Positions 1-9,268 are shown, counted from the stretch's first letter. The stretch is DNA of 64,000 bases from Brevibacterium picturae (GCF_900105045.1 NZ_LT629739.1:2914001-2978000); one strand, 5' to 3'. Made by a program: numbers and translations. Notes: generated by a model from the letters alone, not told the origin.

Positions 1-1322
1 ACCAGCCCCTCGACTCCGTAGACTTCCGGGTCGCGAGCCGCGGAGACCATGATGGTGACCAGGACTGCGGTACCCACCGAGGCGGCGATCTGGCGGAAGG
101 TGTTGTTCAGTGCCGTGCCGTGTGGAATGAGGCTCTGCGGCAGCTGATTGAGCGCTGCTGTCGTCACCGGCATCATCACCATAGCCACTCCGAACATGCG
201 GATCGTGTTGACCACGGCGAGGAAGGTGAACGAGGTGTCGGCCTCGAGGTCGGCGAAGAGGAATGTGGTGACGGTGAGCAGGGTGAACCCGGCAACGGCC
301 AGCCACCTTGCCCCGATGGCGTCGAATACTCGTCCGGTGACCGGCGACATCAACCCCATCACCGCTGCGCCGGGCAGAAGCACCAGGCCCGATTCCATGG
401 CGGTGAAGTCGTTCATGTTCTGCATGTAGAGCGGCAGGATCATCATGCCGCCGATCATGACGATGAAGACGCACATGCCCAGGGCCGTGTTGAGGGTGAA
501 CATGCGGTAGCGCAGCACTCGGAACTCGAGCATCGGCCGGTCCAACTTGAGCTGGCGCGGAATGAAGATAGCCAGAGCGACCACGCCGATGACCAGAGGG
601 ATGATGACCTCTGGGCTCAGCCATCCTGCGTCGCCGGCGGTTCCGAAGCCGAACAGCAGTCCGCCGAAGCCGAATGTCGACAGGATGATCGAGGGGACGT
701 CGAGCTTGGGGTATGTGCGTTCGGTGACGTTCTTGAGGATGAAGTAGGCGACGATGATGTCGATGACCGCAATCGGCAACATCATGTAGAAGAGGGTCTC
801 CCACGGCAGGTGGTCGACGATCCAGCCCGAGAGGCTGGGCCCGATGGCCGGAGCGAAGGCGATGACGAGGCCGAACGTGCCCATCGCTGTACCGCGCTTG
901 TCCACAGGGAAGATTGCGAAGAGAATGGTCTGCATCAGCGGCATGATGATGCCGCCGCTCGACGCCTGAATCACGCGTCCGAGGAGAAGGACAGGATAGG
1001 TGGGCGCCAGCGCGCAGACCAGTGTGCCGACGATGAACAGCAGCATCGCGGCGAGGAACAGTCCGCGGGTGGTGAACTTCTGGATCAGGAAGGCCGTGAT
1101 CGGAATCATGATGCCATTGACCAGCATGAAGCTCGTCGTCACCCACTGCGCAGCGCTGGCCGTGATGTCGAAGGACCGCATGAATGCGGGCAGTGCAGTG
1201 TTGAGCAGGGTCTGGTTGAGGATGATGACGAAGGCACCAGAGACGAGAACTGCGAGAACCACATTCCGGTTGAACGGCTTGCCATCGGCTGCCGTGCTCT
1301 GAGCATTATCCTCTTTTGTCAA
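1..1322 (-). CDS. MFS drug efflux transporter, DHA2 (EmrB/QacA) family, 3' part outside window
   Basis: Membrane transporter that probably exports drugs or other toxic compounds using the proton gradient. About 440 residues are visible, read from a TTG start (1322) preceded by GAAGGA with good spacing; the C-terminal end lies beyond position 1. The protein has a first membrane helix followed by NQTLLNTALPAF, a typical DHA2 motif A/C region, then many hydrophobic helices. The sequence ASSGGIMMPLMQ around residue 110 and FGLVIAFAPAIGPSLSGW around 140 match motif C of proton-driven antiporters. A long histidine-rich reading frame on the opposite strand is only its shadow. The family is clear; the substrate is not. 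No regulator gene lies directly beside it inside the window. Confidence 0.88.
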   Translation of the reverse strand, partial: MTKEDNAQSTAADGKPFNRNVVLAVLVSGAFVIILNQTLLNTALPAFMRSFDITASAAQWVTTSFMLVNGIMIPITAFLIQKFTTRGLFLAAMLLFIVGTLVCALAPTYPVLLLGRVIQASSGGIIMPLMQTILFAIFPVDKRGTAMGTFGLVIAFAPAIGPSLSGWIVDHLPWETLFYMMLPIAVIDIIVAYFILKNVTERTYPKLDVPSIILSTFGFGGLLFGFGTAGDAGWLSPEVIIPLVIGVVALAIFIPRQLKLDRPMLEFRVLRYRMFTLNTALGMCVFIVMIGGMMILPLYMQNMNDFTAMESGLVLLPGAAVMGLMSPVTGRVFDAIGARWLAVAGFTLLTVTTFLFADLEADTSFTFLAVVNTIRMFGVAMVMMPVTTAALNQLPQSLIPHGTALNNTFRQIAASVGTAVLVTIMVSAARDPEVYGVEGL

Positions 1323-1630
1323 TGAAGTTCCTTCTCTCCCCTGATTGATTGCCCTCACCGGCCCGGTGGGCGACAGCTCTGGTCCGTCTGAGCGCACCGC
1401 GTCTGTCGGCGACCGCGCCGTGCGAGTCTACTCTCCATGTATCCGACCTCTGTGAACAGGGTATCGGCACGGGGCAAGACGCGGGTGTCATGGAGATGTC
1501 TCGGAGGCGACCGGTCGGACTCAGTCCACCGCCGAGGTGATAGCTGAGATTTTCAGTCTCATCGCCTCGGCGATCCGCGGAATGCTATGAGATTGCAGGG
1601 TAAGTTGTCGGTGTCGAAAGGATGTGCACA

Positions 1631-1984
1631 ATGATTCGCGGCGCATGGGGTTCGTTCGGACGATTCCTGTTGCTGACGACCGGTATCGGTGCCATAGCCG
1701 CACTGGGTCTGTACGTGTTCAACTCCCCTCCTGTCAGCTTCTCGAAGTGTTGGAGGGGCTGGCCTACGTTCTCTTCTTTCTCGTGCCTGGTGCCGGGCTG
1801 GGGCTGATTGTCGGACTACCGGCCTATGGCGCGCTTCGACTCGGCAGCAGACCTGGCGAGAGCGCTCGGGTGGCCGACACTGACAGCCGGAATACTCACT
1901 GGTGCCGCGTCATACCTCGTTGTCGAACCCCGCGACGACAGCACAGAGCTGACCCGAGGGCGCAACAGCGGCAATCAGCAGTAA
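1631..1984 (+). pseudogene. Frameshifted small three-helix membrane protein
   Basis: A short gene that appears broken by two compensating frameshifts. An ATG at 1631 follows AAAGGA at a good distance. Its frame encodes one membrane helix (GRFLLLTTGIGAIAALGLY) but hits TGA at 1805. A second helix (YVLFFLVPGAGLGLIVGL) lies in another frame from about 1735 to 1840. The third (WPTLTAGILTGAASYLVV) is back in the first frame and runs to TAA at 1982-1984. Start and end share one frame, so an intact ancestor would be about 117 residues with three helices. Either the gene is decaying or the assembly carries indels. I do not recognise the family. The rest of 1323-2021 holds nothing else I can support. 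Confidence 0.45.
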
Positions 1985-2021
1985 TTCGCAGCCGAGGCAG
2001 TGAGTTGAAGCAGCTGCCCGA

Positions 2022-3029
2022 TCACACGATCCGGGTCGGTGGGGACTTGGTCTTCGAGGGATTCGTTTCGGGCAGATCACCGAGGGCATCATCGATGCGG
2101 GAGAGCGCCTCGGCGTCGAGCTTCACACCGGCTGCGGCGACGTTCGATTCCACCTGCTCGGGACGGGAGGCGCCGACGAGTGCGGTTGCGACGTTGTCGT
2201 TGGCCAGCACCCAGGCGATTGCGAGCTGGGCCATCGTCAGTCCCAGATCGGCCGCGATCGGTTCCAACTTGGCCACGCCGTTGAGGATCTCATCGTTGAG
2301 GTAGCGGTCGGTGATCATGTCCTTGCCGCCGTTCTCATCGGTGGCACGAGACCCGGACGGTGCAGGCTGCCCCGGCTTGTATTTGCCGGTGAGCACGCCC
2401 TGGGCGATCGGCGACCACACGACCTGCGAGATCCCGAGCTCTCGCGAAGCTGGAACGACCTGGGGCTCGATGACGCGCCAGAGCATGTTGTACTGCGGTT
2501 GGTTGGACACGAGCTGGATGCCGAGGTCGCGGGCCAGATAGTGCGCGGCACGCAGCTGATCGGCGTTCCACTCGCTCACGCCGATGTAGAGGGCCTTGCC
2601 GGCGCGCACGACATCCGCGAAGGCCTGCATGGTCTCTTCCAGCGGGGTCTCGTAGTCGTAGCGGTGGGCCTGATAGAGGTCGACGTAGTCGGTGCCGAGG
2701 CGCGACAGCGAGCCGTTGATCGACTCCATGATGTGCTTGCGGGACAGGCCGGTGTCGTTGTGTCCCTTGGGTCCGGTGGGGAAGTAGACCTTGGTGAAGA
2801 TCTCCAGGGACTCGCGACGCTGTCCCTTGAGGGCATCGCCGAGGACCTGCTCGGCCACAGTGTTCGCGTACACGTCGGCGGTGTCGAAGGTCGAGATGCC
2901 TGCGTCGAGAGCCGCGTGAACGCACTTCGTTGCGGTGTCGTTTTCCACCTGGGAACCGTGCGTGAGCCAGTTTCCGTAGGTGATCTCCGAGATCTTCAGG
3001 CCGCTGTTTCCAAGATATCTGTGCTCCAT
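2022..3029 (-). CDS. Aldo/keto reductase
   Basis: NAD(P)H-dependent reductase of aldehydes or ketones, 335 residues, cytoplasmic. It begins MEHRYLGNSGLKISEITYG, typical of the Kv-beta/YghZ-like branch. The catalytic tetrad is visible: Asp and Tyr in DTADVYANT (about 50-55), Lys in FTKVYF (about 80) and His in YQAHRYD (about 122). The cofactor loop is represented by ALVGASRPEQVESN near the C-terminus. It starts 9 bases after the stop of the GntR gene upstream, so the two are probably co-transcribed, together with the MFS gene further upstream. The physiological substrate cannot be told from sequence. Confidence 0.92.
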   Translation of the reverse strand: MEHRYLGNSGLKISEITYGNWLTHGSQVENDTATKCVHAALDAGISTFDTADVYANTVAEQVLGDALKGQRRESLEIFTKVYFPTGPKGHNDTGLSRKHIMESINGSLSRLGTDYVDLYQAHRYDYETPLEETMQAFADVVRAGKALYIGVSEWNADQLRAAHYLARDLGIQLVSNQPQYNMLWRVIEPQVVPASRELGISQVVWSPIAQGVLTGKYKPGQPAPSGSRATDENGGKDMITDRYLNDEILNGVAKLEPIAADLGLTMAQLAIAWVLANDNVATALVGASRPEQVESNVAAAGVKLDAEALSRIDDALGDLPETNPSKTKSPPTRIV

Positions 3030-3038
3030 GGATCCAGC

Positions 3039-3761
3039 CTACTGCTGGGCGGGCGGAGTGGACACCCCTCGCCGGAGCATCGTCGAATCGAAGGCTGCCG
3101 ATGACCTCGCCGAGGTGGCCGCGGGCGGTGCATTCTCCGCGAGGTGGCCGTGCAGAACGTTGGCAAACCCGGCCGAGTCGCCCGCGCGCAGGTGCTCGAC
3201 CAGCGAGACATGTTCGGCGATGATCTCCTCGCATCGGTCGAGGAGTCGATCTCCGGAGGCGAAGAGGATGAAGCGGTGCCGATCGGAGAGCTGCGAATAC
3301 AGTTCCAGCATCACCTGGTTGTCGCCGGCCTCGACGAAGCCGCGATGGAACTCGAGCGTCAGGTCGATGAAGGCGGCGATGTTCCCGGCGTCGAAGGCCT
3401 CCCGCTGAGCTTGGATCGAGGCTTCGAGCTCAGCGGCGAGTTTCTGTCGCAGTGCATCCGGAGCCCGGTCGACGGCCGTCGTCTCCAGCACGAACCGGGC
3501 GTCGGCGAGTTCGGCCACGGTGCGCTCGTCGACTCCCTGGACGATGGCCCCGCGCTTGGGGTAGATGACGATCCACCCCTCATCCTGCAGCCGAGCCAGA
3601 GCGACCCGCACCGGTGTGCGGCTGACCTCGAGCTCGGTGGCCAAACCTGCCTCGCCCAGCATGGTCCCGGGCTGGTGGGTGCCGTTGAGGATCTGCGCGC
3701 GGATGAGCTGATAGGCGCGCTCGGCCGCGCTCGGGGTCTCGCCGCTGCTGGTCGTGGCCAC
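3039..3761 (-). CDS. GntR-family transcriptional regulator, FCD (FadR) subfamily
   Basis: DNA-binding regulator, about 240 residues. An N-terminal winged helix-turn-helix (ERAYQLIRAQILNG to LEVSRTPVRVALARLQDEGW) is followed by an all-helical FCD ligand domain with metal-binding-type His residues (LEFHRGFVEA; HVSLVEHL; LHGHLAEN). I chose the GTG at 3761 because GAGGAG sits 6 bases before it; an ATG at 3794 gives 11 more residues without a good ribosome site. The gene lies between an MFS transporter and an aldo/keto reductase on the same strand. A palindrome of the type bound by GntR proteins precedes the MFS gene (5208-5227), so the regulator may control this cluster. The effector is unknown. 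Confidence 0.9.
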   Translation of the reverse strand: MATTSSGETPSAAERAYQLIRAQILNGTHQPGTMLGEAGLATELEVSRTPVRVALARLQDEGWIVIYPKRGAIVQGVDERTVAELADARFVLETTAVDRAPDALRQKLAAELEASIQAQREAFDAGNIAAFIDLTLEFHRGFVEAGDNQVMLELYSQLSDRHRFILFASGDRLLDRCEEIIAEHVSLVEHLRAGDSAGFANVLHGHLAENAPPAATSARSSAAFDSTMLRRGVSTPPAQQ

Positions 3762-3862
3762 CGAATTCTCCTCGTGTGCTGCAGATAGTGTCATGTCCGA
3801 GCCAGATGATCATCGATCGCTCGGGTCGGGGTGTTTGGACTCAAGCTACCTGAGATGTCGCT

Positions 3863-5158
3863 TCAATCCGCATATGACGCCTCTGCAGTGCTTTCGTTTG
3901 GATCGGCAGGTGCCATCTGCCCGGGCCAGCGCATCAGAGGTATCGCCCGGATCGAGAACGCCAGGGCGATGAGGAGGACGACTGTGGCCATCATGTTGAT
4001 CCACAGGAAGCCTCCGGCCTGCAGCACCGTGCCCGCCATGGCGGCCATGAGTGCACCGCCGAGGTTCATCGCCGAATCCGATGCGCCCTGCAGGGTGACT
4101 TTCGCATGGCGGGGCACCGAGGCTGTGAGCAACGCCGATCCGCCGATGAGGAACATCGACCAGCCGATGCCGAGGAAGATGAGTGCCGTGCTCAACAGGA
4201 CCATGGAGGAGACCTCGGCCGCGGCATCGACGACGCCCAGGGTGATTGCAGCGGCGAAGACGGCGACCCCGCCGGCGATGACCGTTCCCGGCCCGAAGCG
4301 ATCGGCCATCCATCCGAACACGGGGGAGAGGGCGTACATGCCGGCGATGTGGACGCTGACGACGATGCCGATCGCGCCGAGGGAGAAGGCCTGGTGGTCC
4401 ATGTGCACAGGGGTCATGACCATGACGTTGGTCATCATCATCTGCCCGGCGATGATCGTGATCATCGCAAACAGGGGAACGGGGCGAGCAGCGGCGAAGC
4501 GCAGCGCCGGACCCAGCTTCATCGTCGCTGGCTCTGTCGTTGATTGGCCGGACTCGGCGACCGCCTCGGCGACACCGGGTGTGATCTTCCTGGTCAACGT
4601 CGATGCGACCAGGGTCGCCAGTCCGAATGCGGTCATCGAGATCAGGTAAGGCCCGGCCAGTTCGTTCATGCCCAGAGCCGCGCCGAGGTGCGCCCCAGGG
4701 GCGGTGAAGCTGGGCCCGAGCACGGACCCGACCGTCGTCGCCCACACCACCAGCGACATGGCCCGCCCGGCAGCCGAAGGATCGACGAGGTCGACCGCGG
4801 CGTAGCGGGCCTGCAGGCCGGAGGCCGTCGACGACCCGCACATCATCATGCCCAGCATGAACAGGGGCAGGAATTGCAGTGCGACGCCAAGGAGGACGAC
4901 CGTGGCGCCCAGCGTGCCGATGCCGAATCCCAGCGTCAGCGCGGTTCGACGTCCGGCCTTGCCAGCCAGCACGGCGAGGGGGTAGGCGATGAGCCCGGCA
5001 CCGAGGATGACGCTCATCTGCGCGATGCCCGCCATCGAGGTCTTGCCCGTGATCTCCTCGGCCAGCAGACCGCCGACCGCGTAGCCGGAGGCGATTCCGG
5101 CTCCGGAGAGCAGCTGCGCGGTGATCAGCTTGGCCTGTGCGCGAGTGCGGGTCTTCAT
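3863..5158 (-). CDS. MFS transporter
   Basis: Integral membrane transporter of the major facilitator superfamily, 431 residues with about twelve hydrophobic segments. The ATG at 5158 has GGAAGG 5 bases upstream. The N-terminal half has the motif-A region LAGKAGRRTALTLGFGIG between helices 2 and 3, and the second half has FGWMADRFGPGTVIAGG in the matching place. It is the first gene of a likely operon with the GntR regulator and the aldo/keto reductase. A tandem/palindromic element lies 40-70 bases upstream of its start. The substrate is unknown; export is suggested only by general resemblance to efflux-type MFS proteins. Confidence 0.9.
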   Translation of the reverse strand: MKTRTRAQAKLITAQLLSGAGIASGYAVGGLLAEEITGKTSMAGIAQMSVILGAGLIAYPLAVLAGKAGRRTALTLGFGIGTLGATVVLLGVALQFLPLFMLGMMMCGSSTASGLQARYAAVDLVDPSAAGRAMSLVVWATTVGSVLGPSFTAPGAHLGAALGMNELAGPYLISMTAFGLATLVASTLTRKITPGVAEAVAESGQSTTEPATMKLGPALRFAAARPVPLFAMITIIAGQMMMTNVMVMTPVHMDHQAFSLGAIGIVVSVHIAGMYALSPVFGWMADRFGPGTVIAGGVAVFAAAITLGVVDAAAEVSSMVLLSTALIFLGIGWSMFLIGGSALLTASVPRHAKVTLQGASDSAMNLGGALMAAMAGTVLQAGGFLWINMMATVVLLIALAFSIRAIPLMRWPGQMAPADPNESTAEASYAD

Positions 5159-5198
5159 CGACGCCTTCCGTTATTCCTGTCAGCTATCCACACAACGT

Positions 5199-5227
5199 AT
5201 CTTGGATCCATCTTGGATACAAGATGG
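5199..5227. promoter_or_regulatory. Operator-like palindrome upstream of MFS-GntR operon
   Basis: CCATCTTGGATACAAGATGG (5208-5227) is an inverted repeat with perfect 8-base arms around GATA. ATCTTGGAT occurs once more just before it (5199-5207), making a direct repeat with an 11-base period. It lies 41-69 bases upstream of the MFS start codon. Sites with TTG/CAA arms around a short centre are common for GntR-family regulators, so the GntR protein two genes downstream is the natural candidate to bind it. Confidence 0.5.
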
Positions 5228-5290
5228 TCTGACCCTCGCCGAGGCGGCTGATCGTGGTGCTGCTGCGACGTCGCGGGTGCGCCAAGGGCT

Positions 5291-6520
5291 TCAGAGGCGG
5301 GAGGTTCTGAAACCGACCGAGGACTGCGCGAGGACTATGACGGCCAAGCCGATCACCGGGACCACGGGTGAGGCGGCGGTCTCCAGGCCGAAGCCGAAGG
5401 CCAAGGGTCCGATCGCCGCCAGCGCTACGCCGACCGCCGAGGTCACTGCCGACACCGAGGCGGTGTGGGCAGGTGAGCGCCCGAACTTCACGATCTGGTC
5501 GTAGGAGGCACCGAGGCACAGCCCTTGTGAGACTCCGAGCAGGATGGTGGTAGGCAGGGCTCCGGCCGAGTTCAGCGTCAGCAGCAGGAGCAGACCGATG
5601 ACGGCGAGCACCGGAGCCAGGGGTGCGATGAAGCGTGAGAGTCGGCCGCGCAGGGCGATCGGTGCGATGAGGCCGAAGGGGATCGCGACGATGCTGATGA
5701 GAGAGGTGTACGCACCGGCCGCCTGAGCCGACATCCCGTCCATGACGAAGACCGAGGGCAGCCATGCCGAGGTGGTGTAGAACGTCAGTGACGTGGCGCC
5801 GAGGAACAGTGCGAGGAGCCACACATTGGCATCGGTGACCACAGCTTTGGCGCGGTGGTCGCCGCCGGTCCCAGAGGCAGCGGGGTCTCTGTGCGGTCCC
5901 GATGACGCGGCGACGTGAGGGGTGCGGACGTAGACGAGCCACAGGGTCAGAGCGATCACCGAGCACAGCGCCCAGGTCAGCAGAGTGCCGCGCCAGTTGA
6001 GTCCTGTGACCTCCCGGATCGGAATCGTCAGGCCCAGAGCCAGAGCGGGGCCGAGGCTCAGCGACATCGAGTAGGTTCCGGTCAATCGCGAACGGATCCC
6101 GGCTCGTTCGGCATTGATGATCGAAGGGACGAGGACGGTGACGATGGCGATCGAGAACCCCAGGAGTCCCGTCCCGATCAGCAGCGGAACGTCCCCGGGG
6201 ACCGACCTCAGGGCCATGCTTGCGACGATGGCCACGAGCGACAGGCTGACGGTCCGACTGCGGCCCAATCGATTCGCCAATGCCGGAGCGATGGGAGCGG
6301 CCAGCAGGGTGAGGACGAGAGGGATTGACGTCAGCAGAGACAGGAACGTCTCCCCATGCCCGGTATCGACTTTCATCGTCGGCACCAGCGGTGCCAGAGA
6401 GATCGTCGGAATCCGCAGGCTGAGCCCGATGAGGAGGACCGAGGCGATGGCGACGATCGCAGCGGCTGCAGATCGGGAGGGAAGCGGCCGAGGGTCGGGC
6501 GTTGAGGGATCGTCAGACAT
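5291..6520 (-). CDS. MFS transporter, CynX/NimT-like
   Basis: Membrane transporter of 409 residues with about twelve hydrophobic segments. The early sequence GLSLRIPTISLAPLVPTM and the helix pair around LLTSIPLVLTLLAAPIA resemble the cyanate/nitroimidazole (CynX/NimT, YeaN) branch of the MFS, where R-P-hydrophobic-LAP motifs are common. The ATG at 6520 has only a weak ribosome site (GACGAG). It is transcribed on the same strand as the downstream MFS-GntR cluster but separated by about 130 bases that carry a palindrome, so it may be its own unit. The substrate is not assigned. Confidence 0.85.
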   Translation of the reverse strand: MSDDPSTPDPRPLPSRSAAAAIVAIASVLLIGLSLRIPTISLAPLVPTMKVDTGHGETFLSLLTSIPLVLTLLAAPIAPALANRLGRSRTVSLSLVAIVASMALRSVPGDVPLLIGTGLLGFSIAIVTVLVPSIINAERAGIRSRLTGTYSMSLSLGPALALGLTIPIREVTGLNWRGTLLTWALCSVIALTLWLVYVRTPHVAASSGPHRDPAASGTGGDHRAKAVVTDANVWLLALFLGATSLTFYTTSAWLPSVFVMDGMSAQAAGAYTSLISIVAIPFGLIAPIALRGRLSRFIAPLAPVLAVIGLLLLLTLNSAGALPTTILLGVSQGLCLGASYDQIVKFGRSPAHTASVSAVTSAVGVALAAIGPLAFGFGLETAASPVVPVIGLAVIVLAQSSVGFRTSRL

Positions 6521-6696
6521 TGCTCGTCATCTTAGCCCTGCATCACTCGTGGCCGGGCGCACTTCCGGCCAGGACCGCCTCGGTGACCACACGCGAGCCG
6601 ACCTTGCCGGTGGCGTCTTCGCGCCGAGGGCGTCGTTGCCGTCGGCAAACGAGGCACGGCTTGCCCGCCGAGGTGGCAGTGGGGTGAGATAGGCAG

Positions 6697-7530
6697 GTGG
6701 ATTTACTGGGATTGGTGCTCGTCGGCTGCCTTGTCGGGCTGACGACTGTGCTGTTCGGGTTCGGCGGAGGCTTCGTCACCGTCCCGATCATCACCCTTGT
6801 CCAAGCGGACCTCGGCAGTGACACTGCACGGGTGGCCGCAGCCACCTCGGCGCTGGTGATGCTCGTCAATGCCGTCGTCTCTACTCTCTCGACCAAGCGC
6901 GAGACCCTGGCCCACCTCAAGGGGGAGTGGTGGCTGTTCATCCTCCTCGCCGCAGGTGGGGCGTTCGGGGCCTTCTGTGCCAAATTCGCGCCGGAGACGC
7001 TGCTGAAATGGGGCTTCGTCATCTACATCGCCGTGACCGCGATCGACCTGCTCGCCCGCCCCGGCTTCTTCCGCCGCGGAGCGGCGAAGGCCCGTGACAC
7101 GGTGAAGGCCGGCGGTGGCTCGGGCGCAGACGGTGAGGACCTGGGTGATGGCGGTCGCGGAATTGCTGCGCTGTTCGGATTCCCGATCGGTGGCCTGGCC
7201 TCATTCCTCGGCGTCGGCGGCAGCGTGATGACAGTCCCGATGATGCGTCGGTCCGGGGCGACGATGACTGTGGCGACGACGCTGGCCAACCCTCTGACCT
7301 TGGTGATCATGCTCCCCGCGGTCCTCGTCACGATCACCGCCCATGCCTCCACCGAGGTCTCGGGAATGGTCGGTTCCGTGGACCTGCGATCGGCGCTGGC
7401 CCTCCTCATCGGCGCTATCCCGTTGATCGTGCTGCTGCGTCGCCGCGTGCCCAAGATCCCGGAGATCATCCACGCCTGGGGCTACGTCATCCTCCTCATC
7501 ACCGCCGGGGCCGTCGTCGCCGTGTCCTGA
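6697..7530 (+). CDS. TSUP-family sulfite/anion exporter (TauE/SafE type)
   Basis: Membrane permease of 277 residues. It has the duplicated TSUP pattern: GFGGGFVTVPIITLV near the N-terminus and FLGVGGSVMTVPMMRRSGATM after the middle, each beginning a half-protein of about four helices. The GTG at 6697 follows the purine stretch GAGATAGGCAG. Members of this family move sulfite, sulfoacetate or other organosulfur anions, usually outward. No sulfur gene lies next to it, unlike the second TSUP gene at 41549, so its substrate is open. It is convergent with the hypothetical gene ending at 7562. Confidence 0.88.
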   Translation: MDLLGLVLVGCLVGLTTVLFGFGGGFVTVPIITLVQADLGSDTARVAAATSALVMLVNAVVSTLSTKRETLAHLKGEWWLFILLAAGGAFGAFCAKFAPETLLKWGFVIYIAVTAIDLLARPGFFRRGAAKARDTVKAGGGSGADGEDLGDGGRGIAALFGFPIGGLASFLGVGGSVMTVPMMRRSGATMTVATTLANPLTLVIMLPAVLVTITAHASTEVSGMVGSVDLRSALALLIGAIPLIVLLRRRVPKIPEIIHAWGYVILLITAGAVVAVS

Positions 7531-7540
7531 CCAAGTCGCC

Positions 7541-7561
7541 GTCTCCTGATCGACGGGAGAC
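7541..7561. terminator. Short hairpin between convergent genes
   Basis: GTCTCC (7541-7546) and GGAGAC (7556-7561) pair perfectly around a 9-base loop, in the 31-base gap between two convergent genes. There is no clear T-run on either side, so this is only a possible bidirectional terminator. Confidence 0.3.
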
Positions 7562-8242
7562 TCATCCTTCTCGACGTCGGCGGCGCAGCACCTCGGGCAG
7601 GCCGAAATAGATCGGCGGGCGCAGCGAAGCACGGTCCTCTTCGTCGGCACGGTTCGCTCCCTTGGGGCCCTCGTCAATCGGCGACGCCGGCGCCGCGTCG
7701 GCGGTCCCGCTCAGCGCCCACGCGCTCTCCCAGCTGATGAGCTCGCCGGCGTGGCAGACGGGATCGCCGCCGCTCGAGGGCGGTTCGGCCCACAGCCACA
7801 GGTTGATCCCGTATTCGATGAGGGTGAGCTTCTCATCCCGCTCCCGCACCGTGTTCTCTTTGACCAATGCCGCACGCACCTTCGCCGAGGTGGTCTCAAG
7901 TTCCGTCCACCCGTCCTGCTGGTGCGGAAGGAAGATCCACGTCCCCGCGGGGACGTCGGCAGGCACGACTTCCTCGGCGGTGATGATCGTGATGAACCCG
8001 TCCGTGGCGGTGGTGTCGGTGTCTGAGGAAGCGCTGTCCAGGAGGTCGGCAAAGCAGGTGCGGGCCACCTCGGCGGTGGGGGAGACGAAGAGAATGTGGG
8101 AAGCCTCGGCCCGGACCTCGGCAAGGCTGAGGCGGGTGAAGGTGTTCGCCCGCATCGTCGCCAGCACCTGGATCCAGTGCCCGGGGATCGGGGTACCGGT
8201 GATCAGGCGCGTCGTCTCAGGTCGCTCCGCATCGTGTCGCAT
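7562..8242 (-). CDS. Hypothetical protein
   Basis: I do not recognise this protein. With the ATG at 8242 (preceded by GGAAGG 9 bases upstream) it has 226 residues; an ATG at 8290 would add 16 residues but has no ribosome site. It is soluble, acidic, without a signal peptide or membrane helix. It has a central stretch rich in Asp/Ser/Thr (SASSDTDTTATDGF) and a basic tail ending LRRRRREG. Trp-rich segments (WLWAEPP; WESAW) suggest a folded domain. It follows the AraC regulator gene on the same strand after about 70 bases, so the two may be linked in transcription or function. Confidence 0.6.
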   Translation of the reverse strand: MRHDAERPETTRLITGTPIPGHWIQVLATMRANTFTRLSLAEVRAEASHILFVSPTAEVARTCFADLLDSASSDTDTTATDGFITIITAEEVVPADVPAGTWIFLPHQQDGWTELETTSAKVRAALVKENTVRERDEKLTLIEYGINLWLWAEPPSSGGDPVCHAGELISWESAWALSGTADAAPASPIDEGPKGANRADEEDRASLRPPIYFGLPEVLRRRRREG

Positions 8243-8311
8243 GATCGTCTGCCTTCCTTCGTCACTGACGAATGCGTTCTCCTCAACCATGGCACGAACC
8301 GGTGCCCAGCC

Positions 8312-9268
8312 TCAGCCCTTCGTCTGTGTCCCTGTTGCCTGGCGGTGGTGGCTGGGGCGGACGCCGTATTCGCGGTGGAAAGCGGTGCTCAGAGCATAGC
8401 CGCTGGAATAGCCGACCTCGTGGGCAACGGATTCGACAGTGGCATCGGTGCGCTGAAGAAGGTCGGCGGCCAGGCACAGCCGCCACCCGCTCAGGTATGA
8501 CATCGGAGGCTCTCCCAGCAGATCGGTGAAGCGGCGGGCCAGGGTGGCGCGAGAGACAAGCGCTTGACGGGCAAGGGTCTCGACTGTCCACGCTCGGTGT
8601 GGGGCGTCGTGCATGGCGGCTAGCGCGGCACCCACGACCGGATCCGAACTCGCCTGATACCAGCCCGGGGCTCTCGATTCGGGGAGGGCGAACCAGTCGC
8701 GCAGGGCACCCGCGAGCACCAGGTCGAGCAGTCGGTCGAGGATGGCCTGCTGGCCCGGTTCCTCACGCAGGATCTCCGCCTCCAGAAGCTGCAGCGCTGC
8801 TGTGCGCTGTACGGCTCGGGGCACGACGAGCACACGTGGCAGTGCGTCCAACAGGCGATCGGCGATACGACCGGTGACGGTGAAGGAGCCGGTCAGCATG
8901 GCGTCATCGGCATCCAACGCCAACCCGCATGTTCGTGCACCCAGCGCGATGCTCTCGGACGCGGCGCCGTCATCGGCGAAGCAGACTCCGGTCTGGGTCT
9001 GTATGTACATGGGAGTGGGGTTCGCCGTGGGGTCACTGGTCACGTCGAAGGGTGCCGGTCCCACGACAATGGCGATGTCGTGGCAGAAGAGCTGATGGGA
9101 CGCGTCGCCGTCGCCGTCGACGATCCACGCTTCTCCACGCAGCATCGTGACCAGAGACAGAGAAGCGTGTTCCTCGAAAGCGGTACACCATGGCGGGTTC
9201 GCAAGAGTCCGACCTACCAGCGCGCCGGAGGAGCGGATGTGGGTGAGTACATCGGTGAGCGTGTCCAC
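8312..9268 (-). CDS. AraC-family transcriptional regulator with cupin sensor domain
   Basis: DNA-binding regulator of 318 residues. The N-terminal half is the cupin-type sensor seen in AraC_binding/Cupin_6 proteins (LVTMLRGEAWIVDGDGDASHQLF with GDIA-like IAIVVGPAPF). The C-terminal half has two helix-turn-helix motifs: ARQALVSRATLARRFTDLLGEPPMSYLSGWR and AHEVGYSSGYALSTAFHREYGVRPS. The GTG at 9268 follows GCTGAGGCT. It is divergent from the flavodoxin-like quinone reductase gene at 9349 with an 80-base gap. That arrangement makes the reductase its most likely target, although this is inference. Confidence 0.9.
   Translation of the reverse strand: MDTLTDVLTHIRSSGALVGRTLANPPWCTAFEEHASLSLVTMLRGEAWIVDGDGDASHQLFCHDIAIVVGPAPFDVTSDPTANPTPMYIQTQTGVCFADDGAASESIALGARTCGLALDADDAMLTGSFTVTGRIADRLLDALPRVLVVPRAVQRTAALQLLEAEILREEPGQQAILDRLLDLVLAGALRDWFALPESRAPGWYQASSDPVVGAALAAMHDAPHRAWTVETLARQALVSRATLARRFTDLLGEPPMSYLSGWRLCLAADLLQRTDATVESVAHEVGYSSGYALSTAFHREYGVRPSHHRQATGTQTKG

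Noticed and set aside
120..1325. Long plus-strand frame rich in His, Asp and Glu
   Set aside because: It is antisense to the MFS efflux gene; composition reflects the reverse of hydrophobic codons and there is no domain or ribosome site.
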